Origin: Seriola aureovittata
Lineage: Eukaryota; Chordata; Actinopteri; Carangiformes; Carangidae
Direction: 5' to 3'
Length of the DNA: 64,000 nucleotides
Assembly: GCF_021018895.1 (NCBI RefSeq)
Contig: NC_079382.1
Coordinates: 17,312,501-17,376,500 of the forward strand
The stretch's first letter is position 1; each line of letters opens with the position of its first letter. This document shows positions 25,071-64,000 of this stretch, in pieces. The notes below the pieces were generated by a model. The model ran no database searches. It saw only the letters and a program-made list of their open reading frames with translations, and was not told the DNA's origin. A program made the position numbers and the translations under genes.

Positions 25071-28000
25071 AGAAACTTACTGTGATCACTGCAAATGTCT
25101 TTTTCATACCTTTACATTTTACAAAGACAATGGATCTGGGATGTAAACAGTTTTTTTTTGTTTTTTTTTTTTTAATTCTGCAAAACCTATGGTCCTCTTG
25201 AAATTGTGTTGTGCTTTATCTCCAGTCAGAGCTGATCACATTACTGCTTAGGTTTGTTCTTCCAACAGGAGGAAACACAGACAGACACACACGTCACAGC
25301 AGCGTGAGCCGCGACTCTGAGCTCAGCGTAACCTTCCTCCCCCTGATGCAATCACTGACCTCACAAGTTGTGCTTGACTGAAAACCAGCATCCCTACAGA
25401 ACAAACAGCATCCAGCCTTCACTTTTTTTTTTTTTGTGAAGTGAATAAAGTCAAGCACCTTCCTCTGTTTGTCAGGAACTGCACTGGCAAGAAAACTATG
25501 GAGCAACATCTAGACAGAATATTGCACAGGAATGGACCAGTTCACCCTTCTTATATCCAAAACCTGTAAACACAATCCTTTATATAAAACATTGTGCAAA
25601 GGATCTCAAAAATAAGATATTACAAAATGGAACATTTGAACATCTGCACATTCACATTTCCCATATCCTTCTTAAAAGCAACAAAAACAAAGCGGAGGGA
25701 AGAAAACACACGACTTGCATTGAAAAATAACTTGTCACAAGAAAAGAACTGGAGCGGTGTTGTCTGTTTATGTCTTTGTATAAGGTTGACGACTGTATCT
25801 AACATCCAACCTGATGCACACTTTTAAAGATGCGAGTAAAACATCTGCACTGCACAGTTGAATCATTTGGCCATACTTCATTTGAAATACAAAAAACTAG
25901 AGCACTTTCCATGTACATTAAAATACGAAACATTACCTAATAGTCATCAATTAAGCTTCCACATAGTTCTGGATATGAAACCAGTGTTTATGGCAAACAA
26001 GTTACAACCAAAACTTTATGGATCAGGAACATTTCTGCCTATATAACTAATCTTTTTTTTTTTTTTTTTTTTTTTTAAAATTTGAAGGGTTTTTCACATT
26101 ATCGCATGACTGCTGGACTGTTTTTCCCCGACTGGCCGACTTGTGAAACTGTTAAAACAAGCAAAATCATCTCACCAAGCAAATACTCACTGTCCACTAG
26201 TGCAGTTACCGTCCATGGCTAACAAGAGATTCTTAAAACAGAACCCACACGTCTACATCCCTTAGTTAAGAGTCCACTCATCTCCCTGCAGAACTGCAGA
26301 GCTGAATGTCAGTTATAGTAAACATCACATTTCTTTAGGCTTGTTTATATTTCTCTTTTACATTCAGACCGGGTGCCGTTTTTGTGCTATATGCTGCAGG
26401 GTTTTAATTGCATCGATTTAAGATGCAAATTTACTTAAAGAGTTTCAAAAACTGGGAATGCTTTTTCATCAAAAGGGCTTTGATGGTAGAAGACAGGGAA
26501 TTAAGGCTTACACCACTACTGTGTAACAGTTTCAATGTGCACACTCAAGTTAGTGACCTGAAATAACCCCCCACCCCCCTCAAACACTCTTGTAGTCATG
26601 TTTGACACCTGGCTGAGGAAATAGCTCAGTGGCTGCTGCTTGTGTTGTAAGTAGCTTTGTGATCTGGGGTAAATGTTCTTCCAATACACTGTTATTACAG
26701 CAGCCAACTGGTCTGAATGATATACTGCATGTAACTGAATGCAAAGGCACGCACACGCACACACACACACAAACAAACAAACACTCTTCACACACTCTCA
26801 TCCCTGTCATCAGGAGGCTGCCTGGTCTGTGAAAAATATTCATCTGAACGAGAGAAAATGGCTGAAGCCTCGCAGCAGATTCCCCGGACAAACATTTATG
26901 AGGCTGAATCTACAACAGTGAATATGATGCTGATGAACAATAATAGTGTTTAAAACAATAAGTTTTTTAAAAAGAGTGTGTGTGTGTGTGTATGTGCGTG
27001 CATGGGTGTGTGTGTGTGTTACCAGGTGTGTTTATTTTTTTCAGGATGAAGAAGAGCCATTCCCTTTTATCTGTTCCCCAGGTGCTGTTTCAAAGGCACG
27101 TCCCTGCTCTGCCTGGGAGTAAATGACCAAAATAAGTGACTGTAGGCACGACTGGATACACTGATGTACATTCACACAATGACAACACACACTCTGCCAC
27201 TCGTACGGCCGGTACTGTAGCTCCTTCTGATCATGGGTATTTTAATATAGCCATACAAGTGAACTTTTGTTGAATTACTTTCTGAAAAGATCCCCAACAA
27301 AGACTGAACCTGAGCAAAACTAGACGTTTGAAGCACCGACAACACAAACACACGCACACACACATACACACAAGTACACCTATGGTCTGCTCCCTTTATC
27401 AAAAATCAACCTTTGATTGTCTCTCAGAGCTGGCTTCTGATTACTCTTCCTGTGCTGTGTGTTTGTCTGACTGATTGCTGAGGAGGCGTTGGAAAAATAC
27501 AGAGTGACTGGCGGCACATTTAATAATCATGACATTTCCACTGGTCATCACTAGAGGGCACTGTAAGCAACACGACAGCAGGCTTGGGCATCACAAAATA
27601 CAACATAATACAGAATAAAAAGCATATAGTCAGGCTTTAGCCAGAATTAAGAAAGAAAGCCATTTAAATAATATAGCTAGTGACCTTTTTCTTGAGGAAC
27701 TCAACACTGATGTCAGTTGTACTGTACGAATAGAACAACTTATTTATTGGAATTATAATACAAGGAAATAAATTAACCTGGGAAAACCCTTAATTTTTCC
27801 CTCCCAAAATGTCTCTGTCATTTATTATCAGCTGGCTCTCTGTATTCCAGACAGTGACATGATGAGTGGAGTCCTCTCTTTCCTTTTTCCCCCAGAGCGT
27901 GATGTTCAGTGGAAAAAGATGGAGGTTCTTGTGCAGCAGAGACTGTCGTCTTACAAGTTTTACCTTTAAAACATCTTTTCCCACATCAAACTTCTTCCCA

Positions 28001-29241
28001 GAGCAAACTCTCCATTTTTTTTTGTTGTTGAGAGAAATACAGGAGTCCTGACTTCTTCCTATTGCTTTTAAGACACGTACAATGGACCAAAGTACTCTGG
28101 ATATCAGTCTTGTTTTATGGCACCACATGCCGATGGCTTTTAAATATACTCCTCTGTCAAGTGTTGGCTTGTGCTGTTGAGACAAACAGAATCTTGTAAT
28201 CCAGATCTGAGTGACACAGAGGAGAAGAAATGGAAAAAAAAAAGAAAAGAAAAAAAAAGTAGCTGTACAAATCCAGATTTTCCTCTGGTGCAGAGGCAGA
28301 TCGACCTGCCTACGTCTCATTGGCTGACAGACAAACAGCCACAGTGACCGTTCAGAGAGGTTTAAGCTTTGAGGAGAGGAAACACAGACCTCTTTACTCT
28401 CCATTTAACATGTGAAGGAAATTAAATCTTCTCCTGTGTCCCTGTGGGCTTGTGGCTTTAGATTTATTATGAGTGTGTTAGTTTGTGTTAGAGCTAACAC
28501 TCAGTGGCTGGCAGATTTGCTGCGTGTCTGACTTTGCGTGGCATTTCAGAGACTTCCACTTACAAGTCACCTGGATTGTCTCTGCTACCCCTCTGCTGTG
28601 GTGGGTTTGATTTGGCACAAAACACTTAAGTCACCTTTCAGGGAAGCTGGGCAACATTTGGGAAAAAAAACACAAAAAAACAATGAGGAAACAAAAGAGG
28701 CCAGATATCTATTGAAAGTCGTCTTAAAAAAGAGAAGCAGGTCCACTGGGAGAACGTGGCAGGGGGGTGAGGAGATTATTTACGTTCACCACTGGAATAA
28801 ATGGAAGAGGCAAAGTCGACTTCAGAAAAAGGGAGGGAGGAGGAGAGCTTTCTCTTTGTTAGCAATTTTGCGAAAAAAGGATTTTGGCACAGCGAGATGA
28901 GAGGAAGGTCAATTCAGCAACGCTCTCGTGGTCCCACAGGAGAGTAGAGGTCAGTCCTTCATAATCTGATAAACGACGCCAATTTTTCTTGACTCTCATC
29001 CTGAGAAGTTTAACAGAGGGGTCTGTGGAGATTTGCGACTGACTGGCAATAAAACCCCCTGATATTTGAAGCCAATGGAAGATAGTGGGAGGGTTCAGCA
29101 TCAGGCTAAATGAGTCTTAACAACAGGTCTCCACTTTTCTTGCCGACACCCCCCTCCCTCTGCGTATCCGTCCAGACTGTGTGTGCTGATGTATTGAGTT
29201 GTGTGCGTGCGTGTGTTCGAGTTAAAATGTGCAGGGGTGTG
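25040..29241 (-). other. sipa1l1: Probable sipa1l1 3' UTR (about 4.2 kb)
   Basis: No conserved coding exon is seen downstream of the stop. AATAAA signals on the minus strand lie at 28463-28468, 27821-27826, 27743-27748 and, as an overlapping pair, at 25059-25068. The last pair is the best candidate because a GT/T-rich downstream element follows on the minus strand at about 25010-25040. The stretch includes a T25 run (26052-26076 on the plus strand) and small CA/TG repeats. A long chance ORF (27790-28404) is not supported as a gene. Alternative shorter 3' UTRs are equally possible. Confidence 0.45.
26052..26076. repeat. T25 homopolymer
   Basis: About 25 T on the plus strand (poly-A in the sense of sipa1l1), inside the proposed 3' UTR. 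If real, it is a potential internal priming site in cDNA libraries, so 3' ends mapped here need care. Confidence 0.9.
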
Positions 29242-57193
<27,952 letters not shown>

Positions 57194-57326
57194 GATGGAG
57201 ATGGGAGAGGATGCAGGGAGGGGAAATGGGAGGGAAAGGTAGGGATGGGGAGCTGATGGGTTTAGATTAGGGTCAACATAATGCCCGGTAAGTGAAGTGC
57301 CGAGAGTCTCATGGACACATTTGGTT
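57194..57326 (-). promoter_or_regulatory. sipa1l1: sipa1l1 5' leader within coding exon 1, with short upstream ORFs
   Basis: These 133 leader bases lie between the acceptor at 57327 and the start codon. They contain an upstream ORF of three residues (57309-57320) and one of 16 residues (57262-57312) with a second in-frame ATG. All are out of frame with, and end before, the main ATG. Such uORFs commonly reduce translation; any effect here is inferred. Confidence 0.6.
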
Positions 57327-57587
57327 CTGCAGAAAGAGCAAAGGAAAAGAAAACATGAATAGGGCATAATGTTGAATAAACAGTAGTCAACAAAATAAAA
57401 AAAAACTTGTGAGACGTTGCAAAGATATCTTGCTTTAACTTAAAAAATCAAATAGTGAGTGCTAAAAAGTAAAACAGAACATGCATAGAGGATTAAATAC
57501 TTGTGCCAGTATTGTCATCACACAACACCATGTTCAAGACCATAAGTTTATATTCTCTTCAATCAAAGAATAGTAGAAAATCAGTAC

Positions 57588-57716
57588 CTTTTTGTAGCTG
57601 GAGCTTGATGGAAAGGAATGTGTTGATGATGAGCGTTCGCAGCTGAAGCCTCTACAAAGCAGCCTGCATTGCAATCGTGCTATAACTGAACTCAATTCAG
57701 TCTGAGAACCCAGCAA
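57588..57716 (-). other. sipa1l1: Candidate 5' noncoding exon of sipa1l1
   Basis: A 129-base segment has a strong pyrimidine-rich acceptor (tctgtactcttattctcag) ending at 57717, and an AAAAAG|gtactg donor. It sits 261 bases upstream of coding exon 1. Joined to that exon, it has stop codons in the main frame and so is noncoding. It contains one five-residue upstream ORF (57652-57669). The inference rests on splice signals only. The first exon and promoter would lie further right, perhaps outside the window. Confidence 0.5.
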
Positions 57717-60700
57717 CTGAGAATAAGAGTACAGAGATAGAAACAGTATAGGTAAAAAGGAAGAGAGAAAGAAATCAAGTTAGAGAGCATTCAGCATTAC
57801 AGATCAAACCATCTTAATGAGGCTATATTCGAAAGCACTAGGTTAGCCTGTAGGTTTGTCTTTGTTATCTGAATTTGTCTTCATGACATCAAAGAAGGCA
57901 TGACTCTATGGTTCCAAGCTGTGAGGGATGTTTGGGTTGATAAATCTTGACCAATCTGCCAAAGACAACTCTTAGACAGCCCACACAATGTGGCTTTTCC
58001 CTTGAAGGGCTCAGGAAATTACAAAATCACCATTTATAGCTAGCTTAGTCAGTCAAAAATAATGTGAGAAATAGCCGATGAGAGAGTTCAGCTTGCTTAA
58101 GTATGTGTCTGTGTACTGGTTTGTCCATAATGGTGCACTACCCCTCTTCCACACCACACTTTGTATCACCATGGAGATAAGGACTTGTACAGTGCAGGTT
58201 TCTGTGAGTATATGTATGTGTATGTGTGTTTGAGAGAGAGAATGAACAGGGCTATTCCTTCCCTTCGAACAGACCTCGCTGTGAACAGTTTTTAATTGAA
58301 CTACCTCTACATGGTATGTGGATTATCCAGAGAGACAAGGACATTGTTTAGGTAGAGTCACATTACTGTTGAATTATTTTAATGTACTATAATCTTCAAT
58401 AAATTAAAGAGCACAAACAAAACAATATTTGCTCCCAACCTCGTAGATGTCTCACAAAACCAGAACTATATGCACAGATCCATTCCACTCCTAGTAACAG
58501 AAAATGTTTTATGTGATATGGGTGAGCTAACATTTTAACATAGATCTGAGGCTCTTTATAGTCGCATTCTGTGGCCTTGAGGCCAGTGCTCATGACACTA
58601 CAGTATCTACTCTCCTCTAACGCTGTTTGCGAGTTGTTCAGATGAGTCTGTTTGAGCAGCATGACATCCTAGTCTGGGATTCAGTTTGGCTTTAAAAACT
58701 GAAGTGTTTGAAGTCTAACAGGCAGAAACTCAAAGGTAAAAACTCAAAGTCTTTCCCATTTCACAGCGAGGTGTTGGTGAGTGTATGTGTGTCTGACTGG
58801 GAGATTTCCATTTTCAGACACACATACTGCAGAGGCTTGTGTTGTGGGAACATTTTTGATATGCTAAAGAGGCCTTTGAGTTTTTCTGCCGCAGATCATA
58901 TTAAAAAGAGAAAAAAAAATACTGTAAATTTATCTCAACGCTCACAAGCAGTCATGTGAGTTGTCTCAAGTGGTGTATTAGTAGATAAACAATCATCTTG
59001 GGTGTATAATAATCCAATAATTACAATACACTCTCAAAGGACATTGTGGATTGTGCAACTGAAAGAGCATGAATATAGATGAACCTCCTCCGAGGATTTT
59101 TCTTCTATGCCTGCGGAATCATTTGAACTTGTCAAACCTTTTACTTCATTGCAAATATCAAAAATATGTGAAAACCTAGCCCATCCCAATGTAAACAAGT
59201 GGTTCACCAGTGTTTTAAAATATGCTTCTATTGGGCTAGAATCCACAAAATAACAAATTACAGATATGGCATTGCACAATCACAAAAGTAACATTTATCC
59301 AAACACAGGTGAGCAAAGTTGAAAATGTTAGAAAGGCAATCAGGTAGTGGCATCAACCTAGAGAAGAAAATGGTATGTGGCAATGAACAGTTTTTCTACA
59401 TTACATAATGTGAAAGACTTTCTGTTTCCTGACATTCAGACAGATTTTGATCCTTGTCACTATGGATTAATTTTAGCAGACTCCATCATGGCTCTGCTTA
59501 CTTAGAGTGCATCAAGGCCTGTAGTTCTTCAATACAAATTCACTACTGAAGCTAGTTTTTTTTTGTCTTATAGACTGACAACAGCCCTCGTCATGCTGAT
59601 CTACAAGACCAAATCAAAAGGCTCATCACAATATAACGTGTGAAACATTACTGAATGACGTTAATGACTTTGATCAAAAGAAAAAAAAAAAGAAAGAAAG
59701 GAATATATAAGCAAAAGTGGATTTTCAATCCCCTACAGAAGAGCCACATAAAAATGTATAGCTGCTAATCTGCATAAATACAAAGTCTGCTCTGCAGAAA
59801 CATTTCATAAAGGTAGATTCAAAACATTTAAGTGTTCCCTGTAATATACAAACACTGTATAGACAATTCTTTGGTGACTAAAGGGCAACTCCTGAGAATG
59901 TAAACAATAGATTACAATTAAAAACTGTTCTTTATTTTTAATATTTCATAGTTAATCAATTTCTGATTGGGGTTAGCTCTCTACCAAATTCCTAGTTATT
60001 TTTTTATTTATTCTAGCATGAGTGATTAACAGTACATAAATGAGGCACCTGTCCCTGACGCCACATATACATATATCAAAGTAATGTTAAGATCAAATTT
60101 AAGTACAGAGGATTGTAGCCTGCTGATCCACAAAACATGGTCAGTCATACAGATCGACACCTACCTGATACATCTTCAGCTCTACATGAGTGATTTTCAC
60201 AAACACAAAGCCGAGCACTGTCAGTTAAACTATGATTCATACATTTAACAGAGCCACCAAGAAAAGCACATCATGGTTTCATAATTTTTCTACTGAAAGT
60301 CACATTAAAGTACAAGAGTAGAAATTCACTAGTAACACTGTGCTGCCCTCCACTATGAGCCATTGATGCCTCTGAAATCACACTCAAAAAGTGTATCCCA
60401 AATAACTACCTGCAGAGTGGCTTTTCTTTCTCCACTGAGGACTGGGTAGTACTCTTTAATGAGAGTTGGAGAGAGTGAGAAAAACAGAGTGGAAGAGAGA
60501 TCAAGAGTCAGAGAAGAGAGTGAGAGAGGAGAGGATTATACTGTGGTGTTAGGCTGGGAGACCAGGAATTGAAACGAATGAACGGGGCGTAGCATGCCTC
60601 TCTGCAGTCACAAAGGACCAATTACACTGACAGATACTCAGTAACCTTTAGCAGCCTCTGAACGAGGTCAGTTCCTAAGGTAAATATGTGGCATCACTGC

Positions 60701-62251
60701 TCACTGCAGCTAAGTGCTGCTGAGGTTGTCTGCTGGCCCAGTCAACTGGAAACTGTTAACAGAGGGACTTATTTGCATCTTACAGATGATGGTAGCTGGG
60801 ACCATTAACGTGACATCACAAGACCAGGAAGAGTTGTTGTAATACGGTGGAAAATGTTTATAGTGATCACGTCTGTCCGGGTCAAATTGATCACTATCAG
60901 CGGATGATTAAAACCAAATAGTTTTCTTTTTTCTTTATTTCTCATGCAGATTGCCATCTAATGGACATTTGCATATTTATTACATGAATATAAAGTGATG
61001 AAACAGACAGCTTTACCATTCACTGATTTAAAGATAAAATAACAAAGTGCACTGTGGCCCTGTCCTTTTCCAAGCCTAGGCCTGCAGCCTAGTCTGACTG
61101 GTCAGGGAGAAAAAATTACATTCCAATCACGTAACACACCTGCTGCTGTGTGAGAGTGGGGACGACAATTAGGCACTGTAAAAGTCCCAGAACACGAGCA
61201 GAGCAGGAACGGGAGGGCAAAATGACTCAGTGAGCCACAGTGGTGAAGACTCTATAAAGATCCCACCTTGGAAATACCCATGGAATTTTCCAAATAACAG
61301 TGAGGTAATTATGACATCACTACATTTTGACATTGTCATCGTGATAATCAGTGGTGGAAGTTGTGTCATGATGATGTGTGAAGAAATGGATAGCTTAGAT
61401 ACGACTGTGGAAAACACCAACTTCATAACAGTTGTGCTGGTTTCCAGTCCAGCCCCAACTGTGCTATAAAGGAGTAATGTTAGACTGCAGTTAGTTTGTA
61501 ACGATATGTTAAAAGGAACCTAATGATGACATAATCATGTCATAGATTGTGTGTTAAATTGAGATTTGTGAACGCCCCAACGACTTGTTCATCATATATG
61601 ACATGTTTGACTTTGTGGGTCTCTAATTTGCTGATAATTTCGTAGCAAGTTTCCTAGAAAGAACTACGTAATTTGGTACTATTTACAGTTCAAATAAAGA
61701 CACGGACATGAGACAGTTTTTGACTTGAATTAGTCTTGTTGAGTTCATAAGCAATTGTTGATCTCCAGGGGAATTTCCTTGAAAGAACTGCTCCAATTAA
61801 ATTCAAGGAAATATTCATTATCGCAAATGTTATTCTTCACATATGTATTCTTGCCTATAAACAAATTTCACTTTTTTTGCATGTTTACTTGAAATGTTTA
61901 ACAAAAAGTAATTAATTGGAATTAGCATGAACACCATCTACATTTTCTCTATGATTAGTGACAAATTAGGCAGTGATTTCCAGGAACCTTCATGTGAACT
62001 GACTTTTACATCTCAGTTTCTGAAATCATAGGAAACTACAGGACTACTCTAAAAGGTTGTTGTCAAGCAGCACAGGTGTGCCAGCATGGGCACCGTGTGA
62101 CTGTGAGTCTTATCCAGTGAGTCATACACACCTGAAAATTACAGAGTAGATGAGCTGACTAACTAACTGACCGAGGCCATTGCTGCACAATACACACTCA
62201 TAGAAAAGCTCTTGAAAAGAGGGGACACAAAAAGTTGAGCAGGAGGCTCCA

Positions 62252-62288
<37 letters not shown>
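62252..62288. repeat. (TG)n microsatellite
   Basis: A TG repeat of about 18 units upstream of the sipa1l1 coding exons. Confidence 0.93.
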
Positions 62289-62289
<1 letters not shown>

Positions 62290-62659
62290 CCTGAGACTTG
62301 GGGGCAAAGAAGACTGAACCCTATACCATACATTTCTTCATAATTTGAAAGCAGTTATTTTTAGACAATTGCAGAGTGGATTAGTAATCTGTATTCATTA
62401 ATCAGCCTGTATTGTAGTTGCAGAAAATGGACCTGGTTTTTCCCAGGCCTGTGATTAAAAAAGATCTCCACTTGGTAATCACATTGCAGTTTTTTAATGA
62501 CAGAAAGATGGAGACAGTGGACTTAAGAAAACAACACAATTTAAAGAAAATGAAAGAAATACATCTGTAAACTTGTGTCAATTGTGCTGATCGGTTACCA
62601 TGTCTACGACAACATTACACCTGTTTCACCAGACAGATCATTACCACACTGACTGATGA

Positions 62660-62686
62660 GTCAAGTCAAGTCAAGTCAAGTCAAGT
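62660..62686. repeat. TCAAG pentanucleotide repeat
   Basis: Five consecutive TCAAG-type units, an isolated short tandem repeat. Confidence 0.85.
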
Positions 62687-64000
62687 CACATCATGTTTTC
62701 ATAAATCCTCACAACAGAACAACGTCTCAATGGATTTCACAGTCCCACAACAGAAACAGTTTCACACCCAACCCAAGATCTCTAAGGAGAAGAGGAGGAG
62801 AAACCAAAAGCTTGCACATACAGAAAATAATGAAAGAAAAGAAAACCCCTCTTCTTGGACAGCTGCGGTGCAAGAGGAGCTGAAGGTGGGAAAATGCCAA
62901 TTACAAATAAACAAAAAGAGGGACACACTGACTCAAACTTGGCGTGTCCTCTCAAACACCTGCTGCCAAGATGCTGCTGGGCATAGGTGTGGCCATAAAG
63001 GCAAAACATCCGTGTGTGTGCAAAGCCACTGCAGGTAACACAATGAGCCATAGGAGTAAAAGAAAACATGGGAAAGATCCAGATTGTGACTCAGGCATTC
63101 AGTGTGCACCCACAAGTGTCTCCTCTGTTTCACACACAGACAAAGAACCCACATGATGAGGAATGTTGCGTCATAATTTTCTTTTTCAAGGCATCTTTCC
63201 CAGGCTCAGTGGCATTAGTGGCTAATGGTGGTTTAATGGCATGTGAATGTAGATAAGAAAGCATAAAAATCTTAACTTATATTCAAACTTTACTAAATGT
63301 AAACTATATGCAGAAAGTTTCTAAGCAGTAATGATAGCTTCAAGCGTTGTGTGGATATTGCAATTCATAAACATGAGCAATAACTGCTCTGCAACGACGA
63401 CGTCCCCAAAACAAGAATTTTGAACCAAATGCAGAAATGTCAAACCTCTCGTGTGACAAAATGTAATAGTAGTGGCCTTGTGTTGTTAAATGCTATAGAA
63501 CCATTTGAAACCCAAACAGCTTTTCATCTCAGCTTGTCTGGATGTAGATGAGGAAATGGCAGGCCAAGACACAGAGGGAAGATAAGGAGGGAAAAAAAAT
63601 AAATCAAACATTATTCTCTTTGAAAGCTGCTAGGCAGCAGGCACTCTAAAGTGTTAGAGTTTCAGCTCATAGCCTTTCAAAGTGAAATTGTAATTGTGTG
63701 GAAAGATAAACGTGCTTTGCTGTTTTTGCTCCCTCTGCAGAGCTTGGCAGTGGGTGGGGTCTCGTCTCTGGCTCACTGAAATGTAAAATGGCCTTTTTGG
63801 GTGCTCTGAAGTCTGCCGGTGTTGTCTTTTTCTCTCGAGTGTGAAATTGCAGAGGCATTCTATGGCACACACTCCCCTATCCCCAGCTATCACAGACTGG
63901 CAAGGGAGGCAGTGGGAGGAGATGCACATAGAGATTTGACCAAGTGATGAGAGGGGAGTCTATGCATATGTGAGTGTGTTTCAATAGTTAGAGTGAATGG

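Larger units (their letters stand above)
57717..64000 (-). other. sipa1l1: Upstream intron or 5' flank of sipa1l1
   Basis: No coding exon is recognised. A TG repeat (62252-62288) and a TCAAG pentamer repeat (62660-62686) are present. A weak exon-like piece on the minus strand near 60410-60445 (acceptor-like acccag, donor CTGCAG|gtagtt) might be another leader exon, but I would not rely on it. The promoter is not identifiable here. Confidence 0.4.

Noticed and set aside
27790..28404. A 204-codon open frame on the minus strand
   Set aside because: It lies in the proposed 3' UTR, contains a phenylalanine run from a homopolymer, and resembles no family. There are no splice or promoter signals of its own, so it is probably chance.
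57194..57367. In-frame N-terminal extension of sipa1l1 upstream of MTSLKR
   Set aside because: The first part is intron before the acceptor at 57327, and the remaining leader resembles no SIPA1L protein. Joined to the upstream exon, the frame has stops and no ATG.

Overview
The window looks like a gene-sparse stretch of a teleost fish genome, and a percomorph-type fish is my guess. It has short coding exons with GT/AG borders, many long CA/TG and GA microsatellites, and decayed fish-type non-LTR retrotransposons and Tc1-like elements. I see no bacterial or viral gene, no CRISPR array, no tRNA and no rRNA.

Two vertebrate genes account for the supported coding sequence, both on the minus strand. 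The right half (about 29.2 to 57.7 kb) holds what appears to be the complete coding region of sipa1l1, which encodes SPAR, the spine-associated Rap GTPase-activating protein. I reconstructed 22 coding exons by splice site, reading phase and similarity to the remembered vertebrate protein. They join in frame to about 1830 residues, against about 1800 in mammals. The order is an N-terminal low-complexity region, the RapGAP domain with its GND asparagine, a PDZ domain, a Ser-rich postsynaptic interaction region with a DSGIDT degron, and a C-terminal coiled coil. A noncoding exon lies just upstream. The 3' UTR probably runs about 4.2 kb, to a tandem AATAAA near 25.06 kb.

The left part holds only the 5' end of rgs6: one coding exon (11.63-11.84 kb) with an unusual Gln/Glu-rich N-terminus, and a probable 5' noncoding exon near 17.55 kb. 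The rest of rgs6 (DEP, GGL and RGS domains) must lie beyond the left edge, and 1-11.6 kb is intron. SIPA1L1 followed by RGS6 in the same orientation is also the arrangement in human 14q24, so this is a conserved neighbour pair.

The remaining sequence is introns, about 7 kb of intergenic DNA, microsatellites, three degraded transposable-element pieces, a near-perfect inverted repeat and some candidate conserved noncoding stretches. I found no evidence of a new biological system. The most interesting items are a splice acceptor directly abutting a 131-base CA/TG repeat, three unusual acceptors with competing AGs, a cluster of upstream ORFs in the sipa1l1 leader, and the expanded rgs6 N-terminus. 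Exon borders are read by eye and have not been checked against transcripts.
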